DNA of 64,000 nucleotides, from NCBI RefSeq assembly GCF_020782245.1, contig NZ_JAJGNP010000004.1, forward strand, positions 62,001 through 126,000. The letters run 5' to 3'. A program made the position numbers and the translations under genes. The notes beneath the pieces are model-generated. The model worked only from the letters and a program-made list of their open reading frames with translations, searched no databases and was not told the DNA's origin. Below, in pieces: positions 1 to 8,119 of this stretch. Each line of letters begins with the position of its first letter. Position 1 is the stretch's first letter. The DNA comes from Sphingobium soli. Lineage in GTDB: Bacteria > Pseudomonadota > Alphaproteobacteria > Sphingomonadales > Sphingomonadaceae.

Positions 1-1359
1 GCGCGCAGCTTCGATGTGCGCTTTGTCGAGCCATCCGAGTTCGACCGCCATCTGTCCAACCATTATGCGATGGAGGGCAGCGCCGCTGCGATGGCAGGAT
101 CGCTTGAGGTGGGGGCGGATGAACTGGACATATTGGCGGCCGACATTCCCACCGCCGACGATTTGCTCGACAGCGCGGACGACGCCCCGGCGATCCGCCT
201 GATCAACGGCATCATCGCCGAAGCCGCGCGGCAGGGCGTGTCGGATATTCATATCGAGCCATATGAAACCGGGCTGATCGTGCGGATGCGCGTCGATGGC
301 GTGCTGCGCGAAACGCTGCGGATGCCGCCGCACGTTGCCCCGGTGGTGGTCAGTCGCATCAAGGTGATGGCGCGGCTCGACATTGCCGAGCGCCGCGTGC
401 CGCAGGATGGGCGCATTGGCCTGACCCTGGGCGGCAAGTTGCTCGACGTCCGTGTGTCCACGTTGCCGAGCCGGGCAGGCGAGCGTGTGGTGCTGCGTAT
501 TCTCGACAAGGAGAATGCGGGCATGAACCTGGACCTTCTGGGCATGACGGGTGCGCCCGACCGCATCTTCCGCGAGGGACTGTCCGAACCCAACGGCATC
601 ATCCTGGTCACAGGGCCTACGGGCTCGGGCAAGACGACCACGCTCTATGCGGGCCTGCGCCAGCTCAACGATGGCAGCCGCAATATCCTGACGGTGGAGG
701 ACCCGGTCGAATATGCGATCGAAGGCGTCGGCCAGACACAGGTCAATGCCAAGGTCGGCCTGACCTTCGCGGCGGGCCTGCGCGCGATCCTGCGTCAGGA
801 CCCGGACGTGGTGATGGTCGGCGAAATCCGCGACCGCGAGACGGCGGAGATTGCGGTGCAGGCGTCGCTGACGGGCCACCTTGTCCTTTCGACCGTCCAC
901 ACCAATGACGCTGTCGGCGCGATCACGCGTATGCGCGACATGCGCGTCGAACCCTTCCTGCTTGCCTCGACGCTGCGCGCCGTCATTGCCCAGCGGCTTG
1001 TCCGCCGGCTCTGCCAGCACTGCCGCGAGCCGGTGCAGGCAGACAAGTCAGCCAGCGCGCTGCTGGGCTTCGACCCCGGGACCATCATCTACAAGGCGCG
1101 CGGCTGCGATGAATGCAGCGGTTCGGGCTATAAGGGCCGGATCGGCGTATTCGAAGCGATCCGTGTCGACGACACGATCCGCCGCCTGATCAACGACGGC
1201 GGGGACGAGTCATTGATTGCGCGCCACGCCTTCCTCAACGCGCCCAATCTGGGATCGGCGGCCCGCGCGCTCGTGCGCGATGGGCAGACCACGGCCGAAG
1301 AAGCGATCCGCGTGTCGCGCCGGGACGCGACTGAGGTGGAAACCATCGCCGATGGCTGA
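1..1359 (+). CDS. gspE: Type II secretion ATPase GspE (5' end outside window)
   Basis: This is the cytoplasmic secretion ATPase that powers pseudopilus assembly with GspF and GspL. The frame is open from base 1 and the first visible residues are not a start, so the N-terminus lies upstream. Visible motifs are Walker A GPTGSGKTTT (nt about 613-642), the Asp box and Walker B region RQDPDVVMVGEIRD (about 796-837), a His box around STVHTND, and the GspE-type zinc knuckle CQHC...CDEC (about 1015-1120). About 450 residues are visible of a family usually near 500. The stop overlaps the gspF start inside the string ATGGCTGA. Assignment is firm from these motifs and from gspF-N following. Confidence 0.96.
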   Translation, partial: ARSFDVRFVEPSEFDRHLSNHYAMEGSAAAMAGSLEVGADELDILAADIPTADDLLDSADDAPAIRLINGIIAEAARQGVSDIHIEPYETGLIVRMRVDGVLRETLRMPPHVAPVVVSRIKVMARLDIAERRVPQDGRIGLTLGGKLLDVRVSTLPSRAGERVVLRILDKENAGMNLDLLGMTGAPDRIFREGLSEPNGIILVTGPTGSGKTTTLYAGLRQLNDGSRNILTVEDPVEYAIEGVGQTQVNAKVGLTFAAGLRAILRQDPDVVMVGEIRDRETAEIAVQASLTGHLVLSTVHTNDAVGAITRMRDMRVEPFLLASTLRAVIAQRLVRRLCQHCREPVQADKSASALLGFDPGTIIYKARGCDECSGSGYKGRIGVFEAIRVDDTIRRLINDGGDESLIARHAFLNAPNLGSAARALVRDGQTTAEEAIRVSRRDATEVETIADG

Positions 1360-2569
1360 TTTCGACTATGTGGCGATCGACCCGGCAGGGCGCGAACGGT
1401 CGGGCAAGGTCAGGGCCGATACGGTCGATGACGCGCGCGCCCGGCTGGACGCGCGTAAGCTGTTCATTGTGCGGCTGGAGCCTGGAGCGGCAACGAAGGC
1501 ACGGCAGCGCGCGGGCCTGTCGCTGCGCGCGCCACGGCTCAGCGCCAAGGAATTGACGCTTTTCACTCGCCAGCTTTCGACGCTGATCCAGGTCAGCCCG
1601 CTGGAGGAATCGCTGCGCACGATTGGCCGCCAGAGCGAACAGGACCATGTCCGCGCCATCGTCGGCACGGTGCATGGCGGCGTTCTGGAGGGGCGGCGCC
1701 TGGCCGACGCGCTGGGGGCCGAGCCACGCAGTTTCCCGCCGCTCTATCGGGCCATGATCTCGGCCGGCGAAAGTTCGGGAAGCCTGCCGACCATCATGGA
1801 GCGGCTGTCGGACCTGATGGAGCGGCAGGCGCTGATGCGCTCGAAGGTGCTCACCGCCATCGCCTATCCGTCGGTCCTCGCCACCTTCGCCGTTTGCGTC
1901 GTCGCCGCGCTCATGATCTTCGTCGTGCCCAAGGTCGTGGAGCAATTCGATACGGTGGGGCAGGAATTGCCCCTGCTCACCCGCATGGTGATGGGCCTGT
2001 CGGCGTTCCTCGCCGGTTATTGGTGGCTCTTGCTACTGCTGCTGACGATAGCGGGCCTGATGTTCTGGCGTGCGCTGAAGGTGGATAGTTTCCGCTATCG
2101 GTTCGACGCGACGTTGCTTGGCCTGCCGCTGCTCGGCCGGTTGATCCGGGATCTGCACGCAGCGCGCATGGCGCGGACCCTGTCTACCATGGTGGCCAGC
2201 CGCCTGCCGTTGATGGAGGGGCTGTCGCTCACGGCGAACACCGTCCACAACCGGATGCTCCGCCGCGCCTCCGACGACATCGTCGAAGCGATCCGTGGCG
2301 GCGGAAGCCTGTCGGCCGCGCTGCGCCGGGCGGGCGTGTTCCCGCCACTGCTCGTCTATCTGGCGGCCAGTGGCGAGAGCGCGGGGCGGCTCGACACGAT
2401 GCTGGAGCGCGCCGCCGATTATCTGGAGCGCGAATTTGACAGTTTCACTTCAGCTGCTCTGGCCATGCTAGAGCCGGTCATCATCATCCTGATGGGCGGC
2501 ATCGTCGCCGTCATCATCCTGTCCATCCTGCTGCCGATCCTGCAGCTGCAAAGCCTCACCGGGGCTTGA
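1352..2569 (+). CDS. gspF: Type II secretion inner-membrane platform protein GspF
   Basis: GspF is the polytopic platform protein of the secretion machine; it contacts GspE and GspL. The start (MADFDYVAIDP) overlaps the gspE stop by 8 bases. The product of 405 residues has the two repeated T2SSF helical domains, with long hydrophobic segments near residues 170, 220 and at the C-terminus (VAVIILSILLPIL). Length and order fit the family. Translation is probably coupled to gspE. It ends 10 bases before gspG. Confidence 0.95.
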   Translation: MADFDYVAIDPAGRERSGKVRADTVDDARARLDARKLFIVRLEPGAATKARQRAGLSLRAPRLSAKELTLFTRQLSTLIQVSPLEESLRTIGRQSEQDHVRAIVGTVHGGVLEGRRLADALGAEPRSFPPLYRAMISAGESSGSLPTIMERLSDLMERQALMRSKVLTAIAYPSVLATFAVCVVAALMIFVVPKVVEQFDTVGQELPLLTRMVMGLSAFLAGYWWLLLLLLTIAGLMFWRALKVDSFRYRFDATLLGLPLLGRLIRDLHAARMARTLSTMVASRLPLMEGLSLTANTVHNRMLRRASDDIVEAIRGGGSLSAALRRAGVFPPLLVYLAASGESAGRLDTMLERAADYLEREFDSFTSAALAMLEPVIIILMGGIVAVIILSILLPILQLQSLTGA

Positions 2570-2579
2570 AGGAGTATAT

Positions 2580-3095
2580 ATGCGTTTCGTGACATTTCTT
2601 CGGGCCAAATGTGGCAACGCCACGCGCCTTTCTTTCAAAGCCGCAATGCGTTTTGACAGGAATGAAGGGGGAAAGTCGGGCGAAGAGGGATTCACCCTCG
2701 TCGAACTGATGGTCGTCATCGTCATCATCGGTTTGCTGGCGACGATCGTGGCGATCAACGTCATCCCTGCTACCGACACCGCGCGCGTCGAGAAGGCCAA
2801 GGCGGACATCGCAACCATCGAACAGGCGTTGGAGCAGTATCGGCTCGACAATCTGACCTATCCGTCGGCATCGGATGGCCTCCAGGCGCTGCTCAACCCG
2901 CCGCCCTCGCTTGCGCAGCCGCAACGTTATCGGCGCGGAGGCTATATCAAGAAACTGCCTGATGATCCCTGGGGCCGCGCTTATGTCTACACCGTACCGG
3001 GTCGTCGCGGCGCGTTCGACATCAGCTCGCTGGGCGCCGACGGTCAGCCGGGCGGAGAGCAGGAAAATGCGGACATCTATTCCAGCGAACTCTGA
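2580..3095 (+). CDS. gspG: Major pseudopilin GspG, with long leader
   Basis: GspG is the main subunit of the secretion pseudopilus. The prepilin motif EEG^FTLVELMVVIVIIG is clear, with Gly37 before the cleavage point, Phe38 as +1 and Glu as +5. Start 2580 is supported by a good AAGGAG at 2569-2574. That start gives a leader of 37 residues, far longer than the usual 6-15. An internal ATG at 2646 would give a 15-residue leader but has no ribosome site. The C-terminal part (DPWGRAYVYTVPG, SLGADGQPGGE) has the typical GspG calcium-loop sequence. Length is 171 residues from 2580. Confidence 0.95.
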   Translation: MRFVTFLRAKCGNATRLSFKAAMRFDRNEGGKSGEEGFTLVELMVVIVIIGLLATIVAINVIPATDTARVEKAKADIATIEQALEQYRLDNLTYPSASDGLQALLNPPPSLAQPQRYRRGGYIKKLPDDPWGRAYVYTVPGRRGAFDISSLGADGQPGGEQENADIYSSEL

Positions 3096-3573
3096 GCGGA
3101 CGTACAAGGCGGAATTCGCGGTGGACGCGCGTTCCGCCCAACAGGGCTTCACGTTGTTGGAGCTGATGGTCGTGCTGACGATCATCGGTTTCATTTCGGC
3201 GGCCGTTGTGCTGGCCATCCCCGATCCGCGCGGCCGCGTGATTGAAGATGCCGACCGCTTCGCCGCGCGCGTTGCCGCCGCGCGCGACGAAGCGGTCGTG
3301 ACCGCGCGCCCCCTGGGCCTGTGGGTATCCGCGTCCGGCTACGGCTTTCAGCGCCGCGATGGCGGCCAGTGGACGCCGCTGGAAGAAAAGCCGTTCGTCA
3401 CCACCAACTGGAAGCCCGGCACGCGCGCGCAAGTCGGGCGGGATGGGCGCTTGCAGATCGGCTTCGACGGGACGGGCCTGCCTACCGATGCCCTCACCGT
3501 GACCCTTGCGCGCGAAGGTGAACGCGTGTCCGTCAGCATCGACATGGCCGGCAAGGTGATGGTCGATGGCTGA
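3067..3573 (+). CDS. gspH: Minor pseudopilin GspH
   Basis: GspH is a minor pseudopilin near the pseudopilus tip. The prepilin motif QQG^FTLLELMVVLTIIG sits at nt about 3142-3190, followed by a GspH/FimT-type beta domain. Two starts are possible: ATG 3067, which overlaps the end of gspG and has a weak AGGA just upstream, or GTG 3121, which gives a short leader (VDARSAQQG). I list 3067 as the outer limit; 3121 is equally plausible. The 27 bases over the cleavage site closely match the unit repeated in gspJ. The stop overlaps gspI by 8 bases. Confidence 0.88.
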   Translation: MRTSIPANSERTYKAEFAVDARSAQQGFTLLELMVVLTIIGFISAAVVLAIPDPRGRVIEDADRFAARVAAARDEAVVTARPLGLWVSASGYGFQRRDGGQWTPLEEKPFVTTNWKPGTRAQVGRDGRLQIGFDGTGLPTDALTVTLAREGERVSVSIDMAGKVMVDG

Positions 3574-3940
3574 TCGCGCGCGTCAGGGGGAAGGGGGCTT
3601 TACCCTGCTGGAAATGCTGGTGGCGCTCGCTGTGTTCAGCCTGGCCGCGCTGGCGCTTGTCCGGTTGCAGGGCGTGACGCTGCGCACGGCGGCCGACCTG
3701 GATAGCAAGGCGATGGGCCAGATCGTTGCACGCAACCTTATGGTGGACGTGCAGACTGATCCTGTCCCCCCCTCGATTGGCGAAGAAGACGGTGAGGTTT
3801 CCAATGGGGGACGTCGCTGGCGCTGGAGCCGTGTGGTCAAGCCGACCGATGACCGCCGCCTGCTACAGGTCGACCTGACGGTTGATGGCCAGCCCGGTGC
3901 ATCGCCGGTCGCGCTCAGCTTTGTGCGGGTGGTGGAATGA
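3566..3940 (+). CDS. gspI: Minor pseudopilin GspI
   Basis: GspI is a minor pseudopilin that initiates the tip complex with GspJ and GspK. The 124-residue product starts MADRARQGEGG and then FTLLEMLVALAVFSLAALAL, a standard prepilin N-terminus with an 11-residue leader and Glu at +5. A short C-terminal domain matches the GspI length. The start lies in ATGGCTGA overlapping the gspH stop, and its own stop overlaps the gspJ start as ATGA, so translation is coupled on both sides. Confidence 0.94.
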   Translation: MADRARQGEGGFTLLEMLVALAVFSLAALALVRLQGVTLRTAADLDSKAMGQIVARNLMVDVQTDPVPPSIGEEDGEVSNGGRRWRWSRVVKPTDDRRLLQVDLTVDGQPGASPVALSFVRVVE

Positions 3941-4818
3941 CGCAGGGCAGGCAAATCGTCGTGCAACGGGGCTTCGAGCCCGAAACGCGTTCCGCCGAAC
4001 CCGGCTGCATGTCTGATATGCGTTCCGCCGAACACGGCTGCATGTCTGATATGCGTTCCGCCGAACACGGCTGCATGTCTGATATGCGTTCCGCCGAACA
4101 CGGCTTCATGTCTGATATGCGTTCCGCCGAACACGGCTTCATGTCTGATATGCGTTCCGCCGAACACGGCTTCACGTCTGATATGCGTTCCGCCGAACAC
4201 GGCTTCACGCTGATCGAGCTGCTGGTCGCGTTGATGATTTTCGCGATGCTGGCGAGTGCGGGCGTATTGTTGCTGGGCAACAGCGTGTCGGCGCAGGCGC
4301 AGGTCAAGGCGCGGCTCGATGATATGGCCGCGGTGCAGCGGGCCGGCGGCGCGCTCGCCGGGGACTTGGGACAGGCGGTGCCGCGCATCACCCGGACAGA
4401 GGCGGGCACGCTGGCCCCGGCTTTCTGGGCGCATGATGATGGAGACGCGCAACCCGTGATGCAGTTCGTGCGCGGGGGCTGGGACAATCTGGGTGACATG
4501 CCGCGCCCCTCCCTGCAGAAGGTCGAATATTGGGTCCGGCAAGGGCGGCTGGAGCGGCGGACCTATGCGCAGCTCGATGGCGCTGCGGGCGATGATCCTG
4601 CCGCACTGCTCGACAATGTCGAGGCCGTGACGCTGCGTTTTCGCGATGCGCAGGGGCGGTGGCGGGAGGATTGGACACCAAGCCAGCCCGACCTGCTGCC
4701 CAAGGCGGTCGAGATGACGGTGACGCGCACCGGCGAGCCGCCGGTCATGATGCGCTTTCTGGTTGCACCGGGTCCGGTCGAAAAGCTGGAAGGCGCGGAA
4801 GGAGCGGCCGGTGCCTGA
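3937..4818 (+). CDS. gspJ: Minor pseudopilin GspJ with tandemly repeated leader
   Basis: GspJ is a minor pseudopilin of the tip complex. The mature part begins FTLIELLVALMIFAMLASAG and runs about 204 residues, normal for GspJ. The leader is abnormal. From the ATG that overlaps the gspI stop it is 89 residues long, and most of it is six copies of an 11-residue unit of the form MSDMRSAEHGF plus one degenerate copy. The last copy runs into the true cleavage site. Eleven in-frame ATGs occur within the repeats, so the real start is unclear and could be any of them; none has an evident ribosome site. The frame is intact throughout. Confidence 0.92.
   Translation: MTQGRQIVVQRGFEPETRSAEPGCMSDMRSAEHGCMSDMRSAEHGCMSDMRSAEHGFMSDMRSAEHGFMSDMRSAEHGFTSDMRSAEHGFTLIELLVALMIFAMLASAGVLLLGNSVSAQAQVKARLDDMAAVQRAGGALAGDLGQAVPRITRTEAGTLAPAFWAHDDGDAQPVMQFVRGGWDNLGDMPRPSLQKVEYWVRQGRLERRTYAQLDGAAGDDPAALLDNVEAVTLRFRDAQGRWREDWTPSQPDLLPKAVEMTVTRTGEPPVMMRFLVAPGPVEKLEGAEGAAGA
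3988..4206 (+). repeat. 33-bp in-frame tandem repeat coding the GspJ leader
   Basis: Six adjacent 33-bp units occupy 4009-4041, 4042-4074, 4075-4107, 4108-4140, 4141-4173 and 4174-4206. A 21-bp degenerate partial copy (RSAEPGC) precedes them at 3988-4008. Differences are few: the last codon is TGC in units 1-2 and TTC in units 3-6, and the first codon is ATG in units 1-5 and ACG in unit 6. Each unit encodes a prepilin-type leader ending Gly-Cys or Gly-Phe. The near-identity means recent expansion. Since 33 is a multiple of 3, copy changes keep the frame. Confidence 0.97.
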
Positions 4819-5800
4819 TCCTGGCAATCCAAAAGAACGGGGCGCCGCGCTGCTGACCGTACTGCTCCTGGTTGCGGTGATGGCAGTGGTCGCGTCGACC
4901 GCCCTGGAACGCGTGGCGCTTGCCACGCGCATGACCGGCAATGGCGGCGCGGTGGATCAGGCGCGCGCCTTCGCTGATGCCGGCACGGAAATGGCGCGGT
5001 TGCGCATCAACGATCTGGTCGAATCCAATCCTGCGAAGATCACGCTGGCGGGCGGGTGGATGGGCACGCCGCAAACAATTCCCGTGCCTGGCGGTCTGGC
5101 GACCGCGCAAGTGACCGATGGCGGCAATTGCTTCAACCTCAACAGCGTGGTCAGCGGACGAAGCGAGGCCCTCCTCAAGGTGCGTCCGGTCGGCGTGTCC
5201 CAGTTCCAGGCGCTGCTGGAGGCATTGGGCGTGGACGCGCGTCAGGCAGCGACGGCTGCGTCAAGCCTGGCCGACTGGGTCGACAGCGACACCGTGCCGC
5301 AACCGGGCGGTGCGGAGGATGAAACCTATGCCGGCATGGATCGGCCCTATCGCGCCGCCAATCGCATGATGATCGACCCAAGCGAGTTGCGCGCGGTCGC
5401 CGGTATCACGCCTGCCATCTATGATCTGGTGAAGCCTTGGATTTGCGCGTTGCCTGTCACGGACCTGTCGCCGATCAACATCAATACGCTGCTGCCTGCG
5501 CAGGCGCCCCTTTTTGCGATGCTGCTGCCGGGCGAGCTGAGCGTCGCGCAGGCACGGCAATTGCTGGCGCAGCGGCCGGAGGATGGCTACGGCAGCGTGC
5601 CGGGCTTTTGGAAGCTGCCCTCGCTGGTCGGCCTGTCGCCCGCGGCCGAGGTCGCAGAGCAGGTGAAGTTGAAGACGGGATTTTTTGGAGTGACGGTTTC
5701 GGTGAATGTCGGGGGAACGCAGGTGGTGGAACGCGCGCTGATCGATGCGCGGGAAAGCCCGGCGCAATTGGTGCGGCGTAGCTGGGGCGCGGGGGCGTGA
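4811..5800 (+). CDS. gspK: Minor pseudopilin GspK
   Basis: GspK is the large tip pseudopilin. I place the start at GTG 4811, because GGAAGGAG lies at 4797-4804 and the start overlaps the gspJ stop region. This gives 329 residues, normal for GspK. The N-terminus reads PKERG^AALLTVLLLVAVMAV; GspK typically lacks the Glu at +5, as here. The large inserted domain typical of GspK follows, with a helix-rich segment (LEALGVDARQAATAASSLADWVD) and the ININTLLPAQ motif. The stop overlaps gspL. Confidence 0.93.
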   Translation: MPDPGNPKERGAALLTVLLLVAVMAVVASTALERVALATRMTGNGGAVDQARAFADAGTEMARLRINDLVESNPAKITLAGGWMGTPQTIPVPGGLATAQVTDGGNCFNLNSVVSGRSEALLKVRPVGVSQFQALLEALGVDARQAATAASSLADWVDSDTVPQPGGAEDETYAGMDRPYRAANRMMIDPSELRAVAGITPAIYDLVKPWICALPVTDLSPININTLLPAQAPLFAMLLPGELSVAQARQLLAQRPEDGYGSVPGFWKLPSLVGLSPAAEVAEQVKLKTGFFGVTVSVNVGGTQVVERALIDARESPAQLVRRSWGAGA

Positions 5801-6915
5801 GCAGCCGCGACGCGCTGATCCTTTTCCTGCCCGAAGCGGCGGAACTGCCCGTGCGCTGGATGCGGGTGATCGATGGGGCGCTGGTCCAGTCGGGCGAAGG
5901 CGCCAACTGGCTCGCCGCCTGTGGCATAGCCGCTTTGCCCGAACAGGCCCGCGTGCTGCTGGTGCCGCCGGCCGCCCTGGTGACGCTGCACTGGATGGCC
6001 TACCCCGATCTTCCCCCGCGGCAGGGACGGGCGGCTGCGCGGTTGGCGGTGCTGGCGAGCGGGCTGCTGCCTGCCGACCAGCTATTCGCCGCTGTCGATG
6101 AAAATGACGATCCGTCCGCGCCGCATCTGATCGCTTTGGCCAGCCGCACCGATATGCAGCATTGGATGCTTTGGGCCCAGAATCATGGCCTTGATCCTGA
6201 TATCATCGTGCCCGCCCCCCTATTGATCGAAGCGCCAGAACAGGGGTTGGGCCGCGCCATGATCGGCGGTACGGCGGTGCTGCGCGGTGAGAATATGGCG
6301 CTGCCCGAGGACATGGCGCTGCCCGAGCTGATCGCCGATGCGCCGGTGATCGACGTCACCACCGGCATGGTGGAGGGACGCGCGATCGCGGCGCTGGACC
6401 GACCACCACTTGACATGCGCCAAGGCGATTTCGCCAAGCGGGTGCGACCGGCTTTGGATCACCGTGCGCTTCAACGCATCGCGGTCTGGACAGGGATGAT
6501 CCTGTTCTTGCTGCTGGCGACGGCGCTGATTTGGCTTGCACGTCAGCATAGCGAGGCGAACCGGCTGGATCGCGAAAGCCTGGCGCTGGCGCAGGAGGTT
6601 TTGCCAAACGCATCTGACGCTGCGCAGGCGCAGATCGAAATGGAGGGCCGGCTGGCCGCGCGGGGTGCTGGCGGACGCGCCTTTACCGCGCCTGTCGCCG
6701 CCTTGCTGTCGGCCATGCAGGATGCACCGGGCGTTGCGCTCACGACCCTGTCGCGGGATGCCGACGGCATGGTTCGCGCCACATTGGCATCCGCCAAGGC
6801 GGAGGACATCAATATCGTGCTGCTCGCGCTTCAGGCGGCGGGCTTTACGATTACGGCCACGTCGTCCCAGGATCCGGGCGGCCGGACGCTGGCGGAAGTC
6901 ACGGTGCGGGCATGA
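5797..6915 (+). CDS. gspL: Type II secretion assembly protein GspL
   Basis: GspL links the cytoplasmic ATPase GspE to periplasmic GspM. The GTG start overlaps the gspK stop (GTGA). The 372-residue product has a cytoplasmic actin-like domain, one transmembrane helix near residues 230-248 (MILFLLLATALIWLA), and a small periplasmic ferredoxin-like domain. A short direct duplication (MALPED/MALPEL) lies in the cytoplasmic domain near residues 167-178. The stop overlaps gspM as ATGA. Confidence 0.9.
   Translation: MSSRDALILFLPEAAELPVRWMRVIDGALVQSGEGANWLAACGIAALPEQARVLLVPPAALVTLHWMAYPDLPPRQGRAAARLAVLASGLLPADQLFAAVDENDDPSAPHLIALASRTDMQHWMLWAQNHGLDPDIIVPAPLLIEAPEQGLGRAMIGGTAVLRGENMALPEDMALPELIADAPVIDVTTGMVEGRAIAALDRPPLDMRQGDFAKRVRPALDHRALQRIAVWTGMILFLLLATALIWLARQHSEANRLDRESLALAQEVLPNASDAAQAQIEMEGRLAARGAGGRAFTAPVAALLSAMQDAPGVALTTLSRDADGMVRATLASAKAEDINIVLLALQAAGFTITATSSQDPGGRTLAEVTVRA
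6295..6330 (+). repeat. 18-bp tandem duplication inside gspL
   Basis: Two adjacent 18-base copies start at 6295 and 6313. The first 15 bases are identical, encoding MALPE twice, then GAC versus CTG. The duplication is in frame and adds six residues to the cytoplasmic part of GspL. It is a second, smaller slippage event in the same operon as the gspJ repeat. Confidence 0.85.
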
Positions 6916-7400
6916 TGGACAGGTTGGGACTTTATTGGGCGGAACGCTCGCCCCGCGAACGCTGGATGCTGGGCGTGATGTTCGCGCTGCTGGCGATCGT
7001 CATCCTCTGGTTTGGCATTGCCGTCCCGCTCGACCGGGCGCAGCGTGACGCCCGCGACCGGCTGGTGGAGGCGACCGAGCGCAATGCCGCCATTCGCGCC
7101 ACCGTGGCGCAGCTAAAGGCGCTGCCCCGCGCGCCAGCCAATGTCGGATCGACCGTGCCGCTCGACCAGTTTGTCGGGCAGAGCGCCGGGGAGGCCGGCC
7201 TGACGCTGGAGCGCGCCCAGGCGCAGGGGAATGACCGGATGGATATTGCCATTGCCTCGGTGCGACCGATCGCACTGTTTTCGTGGCTTTCGACACTGGA
7301 AGGGCAGGGCGTGCGCGTCGTCACCATGAGCGCGCGCCCGTCCCCCACGGCGGGCAGCATTTCCGTGCAGGCCGTGCTGGAACGGGGAGAGGGGCAATGA
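6912..7400 (+). CDS. gspM: Type II secretion protein GspM
   Basis: GspM is the small bitopic partner of GspL. The 162-residue product has a short cytoplasmic tail (MMDRLGLYWAERSPRERW), one transmembrane helix (about residues 20-40) and a periplasmic coil plus ferredoxin-like domain. Order (after gspL) and topology support the call. ATGA overlaps join it to gspL upstream and gspN downstream. Confidence 0.9.
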   Translation: MMDRLGLYWAERSPRERWMLGVMFALLAIVILWFGIAVPLDRAQRDARDRLVEATERNAAIRATVAQLKALPRAPANVGSTVPLDQFVGQSAGEAGLTLERAQAQGNDRMDIAIASVRPIALFSWLSTLEGQGVRVVTMSARPSPTAGSISVQAVLERGEGQ

Positions 7401-8119
7401 TGGGGCTGGTCCTGTCCCGCCGCATGCGTGTCTTCCTCGTCGTCATGCTGCTCCTTGCTCTCTTGCTCTTCCTGCCGATGCGCGTGGCGCTTGGGCTGGC
7501 CGGTCTGGAGCGGCTGGGCGTTTCCGCGCGCGCAATCAGCGGCACCGTCTGGAGCGGGCGGATCGACCAGTTGATGCTAGGCAACATGCCGCTGGGCACG
7601 GTTCGCGCCGGACTATCACCGATCGGCCTGTTCATGGGCCGGGCGCGTTTTGACATAGCCCGGCAAAAGGGGCTGCCCGATGATATTGCCGGCGCGATCA
7701 CGGTGGGTTTCGGACGGATCGGAGTCGACGATGTGACGGGCGCCGTTCCGTTGGGACACACGTTCGCGCCGCTGCCGGTCAGCAGCCTGACGATGGAGGA
7801 TGTCAGCGGGTATTTTGTCGGCGATCGCTGTGGCCATGCCGAAGGCCGCGTGCGCGCGCGCCTGGCGGGGCAGTTTCCCGGCCTCAACCTGTCGCAAGGC
7901 CTGTCGGGCGTTGCGGCATGCGACGGGGAAGCGCTGCTGCTGCCGCTGGTCAGCCAGTCGGGGCTGGAAAAAATCACCCTGCGTCTTTGGCGCTCGGGCC
8001 GCTATGTCGCCGAAATGCGGGTCGATACCACGGACCCCACCTTGGCGTCGACTCTGGAACAGGCAGGCTTCACCGCTGAGGGCAACGCCAGGATGTTGAA
8101 GGTCGAAGGCAGGTTGTGA
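7397..8119 (+). CDS. gspN: Type II secretion protein GspN
   Basis: GspN is an accessory T2SS protein found in a subset of systems; its precise role is not settled. The start ATG 7397 overlaps the gspM stop. The 240-residue product has an N-terminal membrane anchor (VFLVVMLLLALLLFLPM) and a soluble domain with the GTVWSGRIDQL stretch seen early in GspN proteins. Two Cys residues (GDRCGHAEG and VAACDGEA) could form a disulfide. Its position between gspM and gspO supports the call. Confidence 0.86.
   Translation: MMGLVLSRRMRVFLVVMLLLALLLFLPMRVALGLAGLERLGVSARAISGTVWSGRIDQLMLGNMPLGTVRAGLSPIGLFMGRARFDIARQKGLPDDIAGAITVGFGRIGVDDVTGAVPLGHTFAPLPVSSLTMEDVSGYFVGDRCGHAEGRVRARLAGQFPGLNLSQGLSGVAACDGEALLLPLVSQSGLEKITLRLWRSGRYVAEMRVDTTDPTLASTLEQAGFTAEGNARMLKVEGRL

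Noticed and set aside
1217-1351. Longer gspF with 45 extra N-terminal residues
   Set aside because: The extra part overlaps gspE out of frame and reads as random Arg-rich sequence; MADFDYVA has the normal GspF start.
3988-4206. CRISPR-like array
   Set aside because: The 33-bp units are directly adjacent with no spacers and are in frame within gspJ.
3583-4941. 452-codon minus-strand frame across gspI, gspJ and gspK
   Set aside because: It is only the antisense of the pseudopilin genes; the repeated peptide in it is the mirror of the gspJ repeat.
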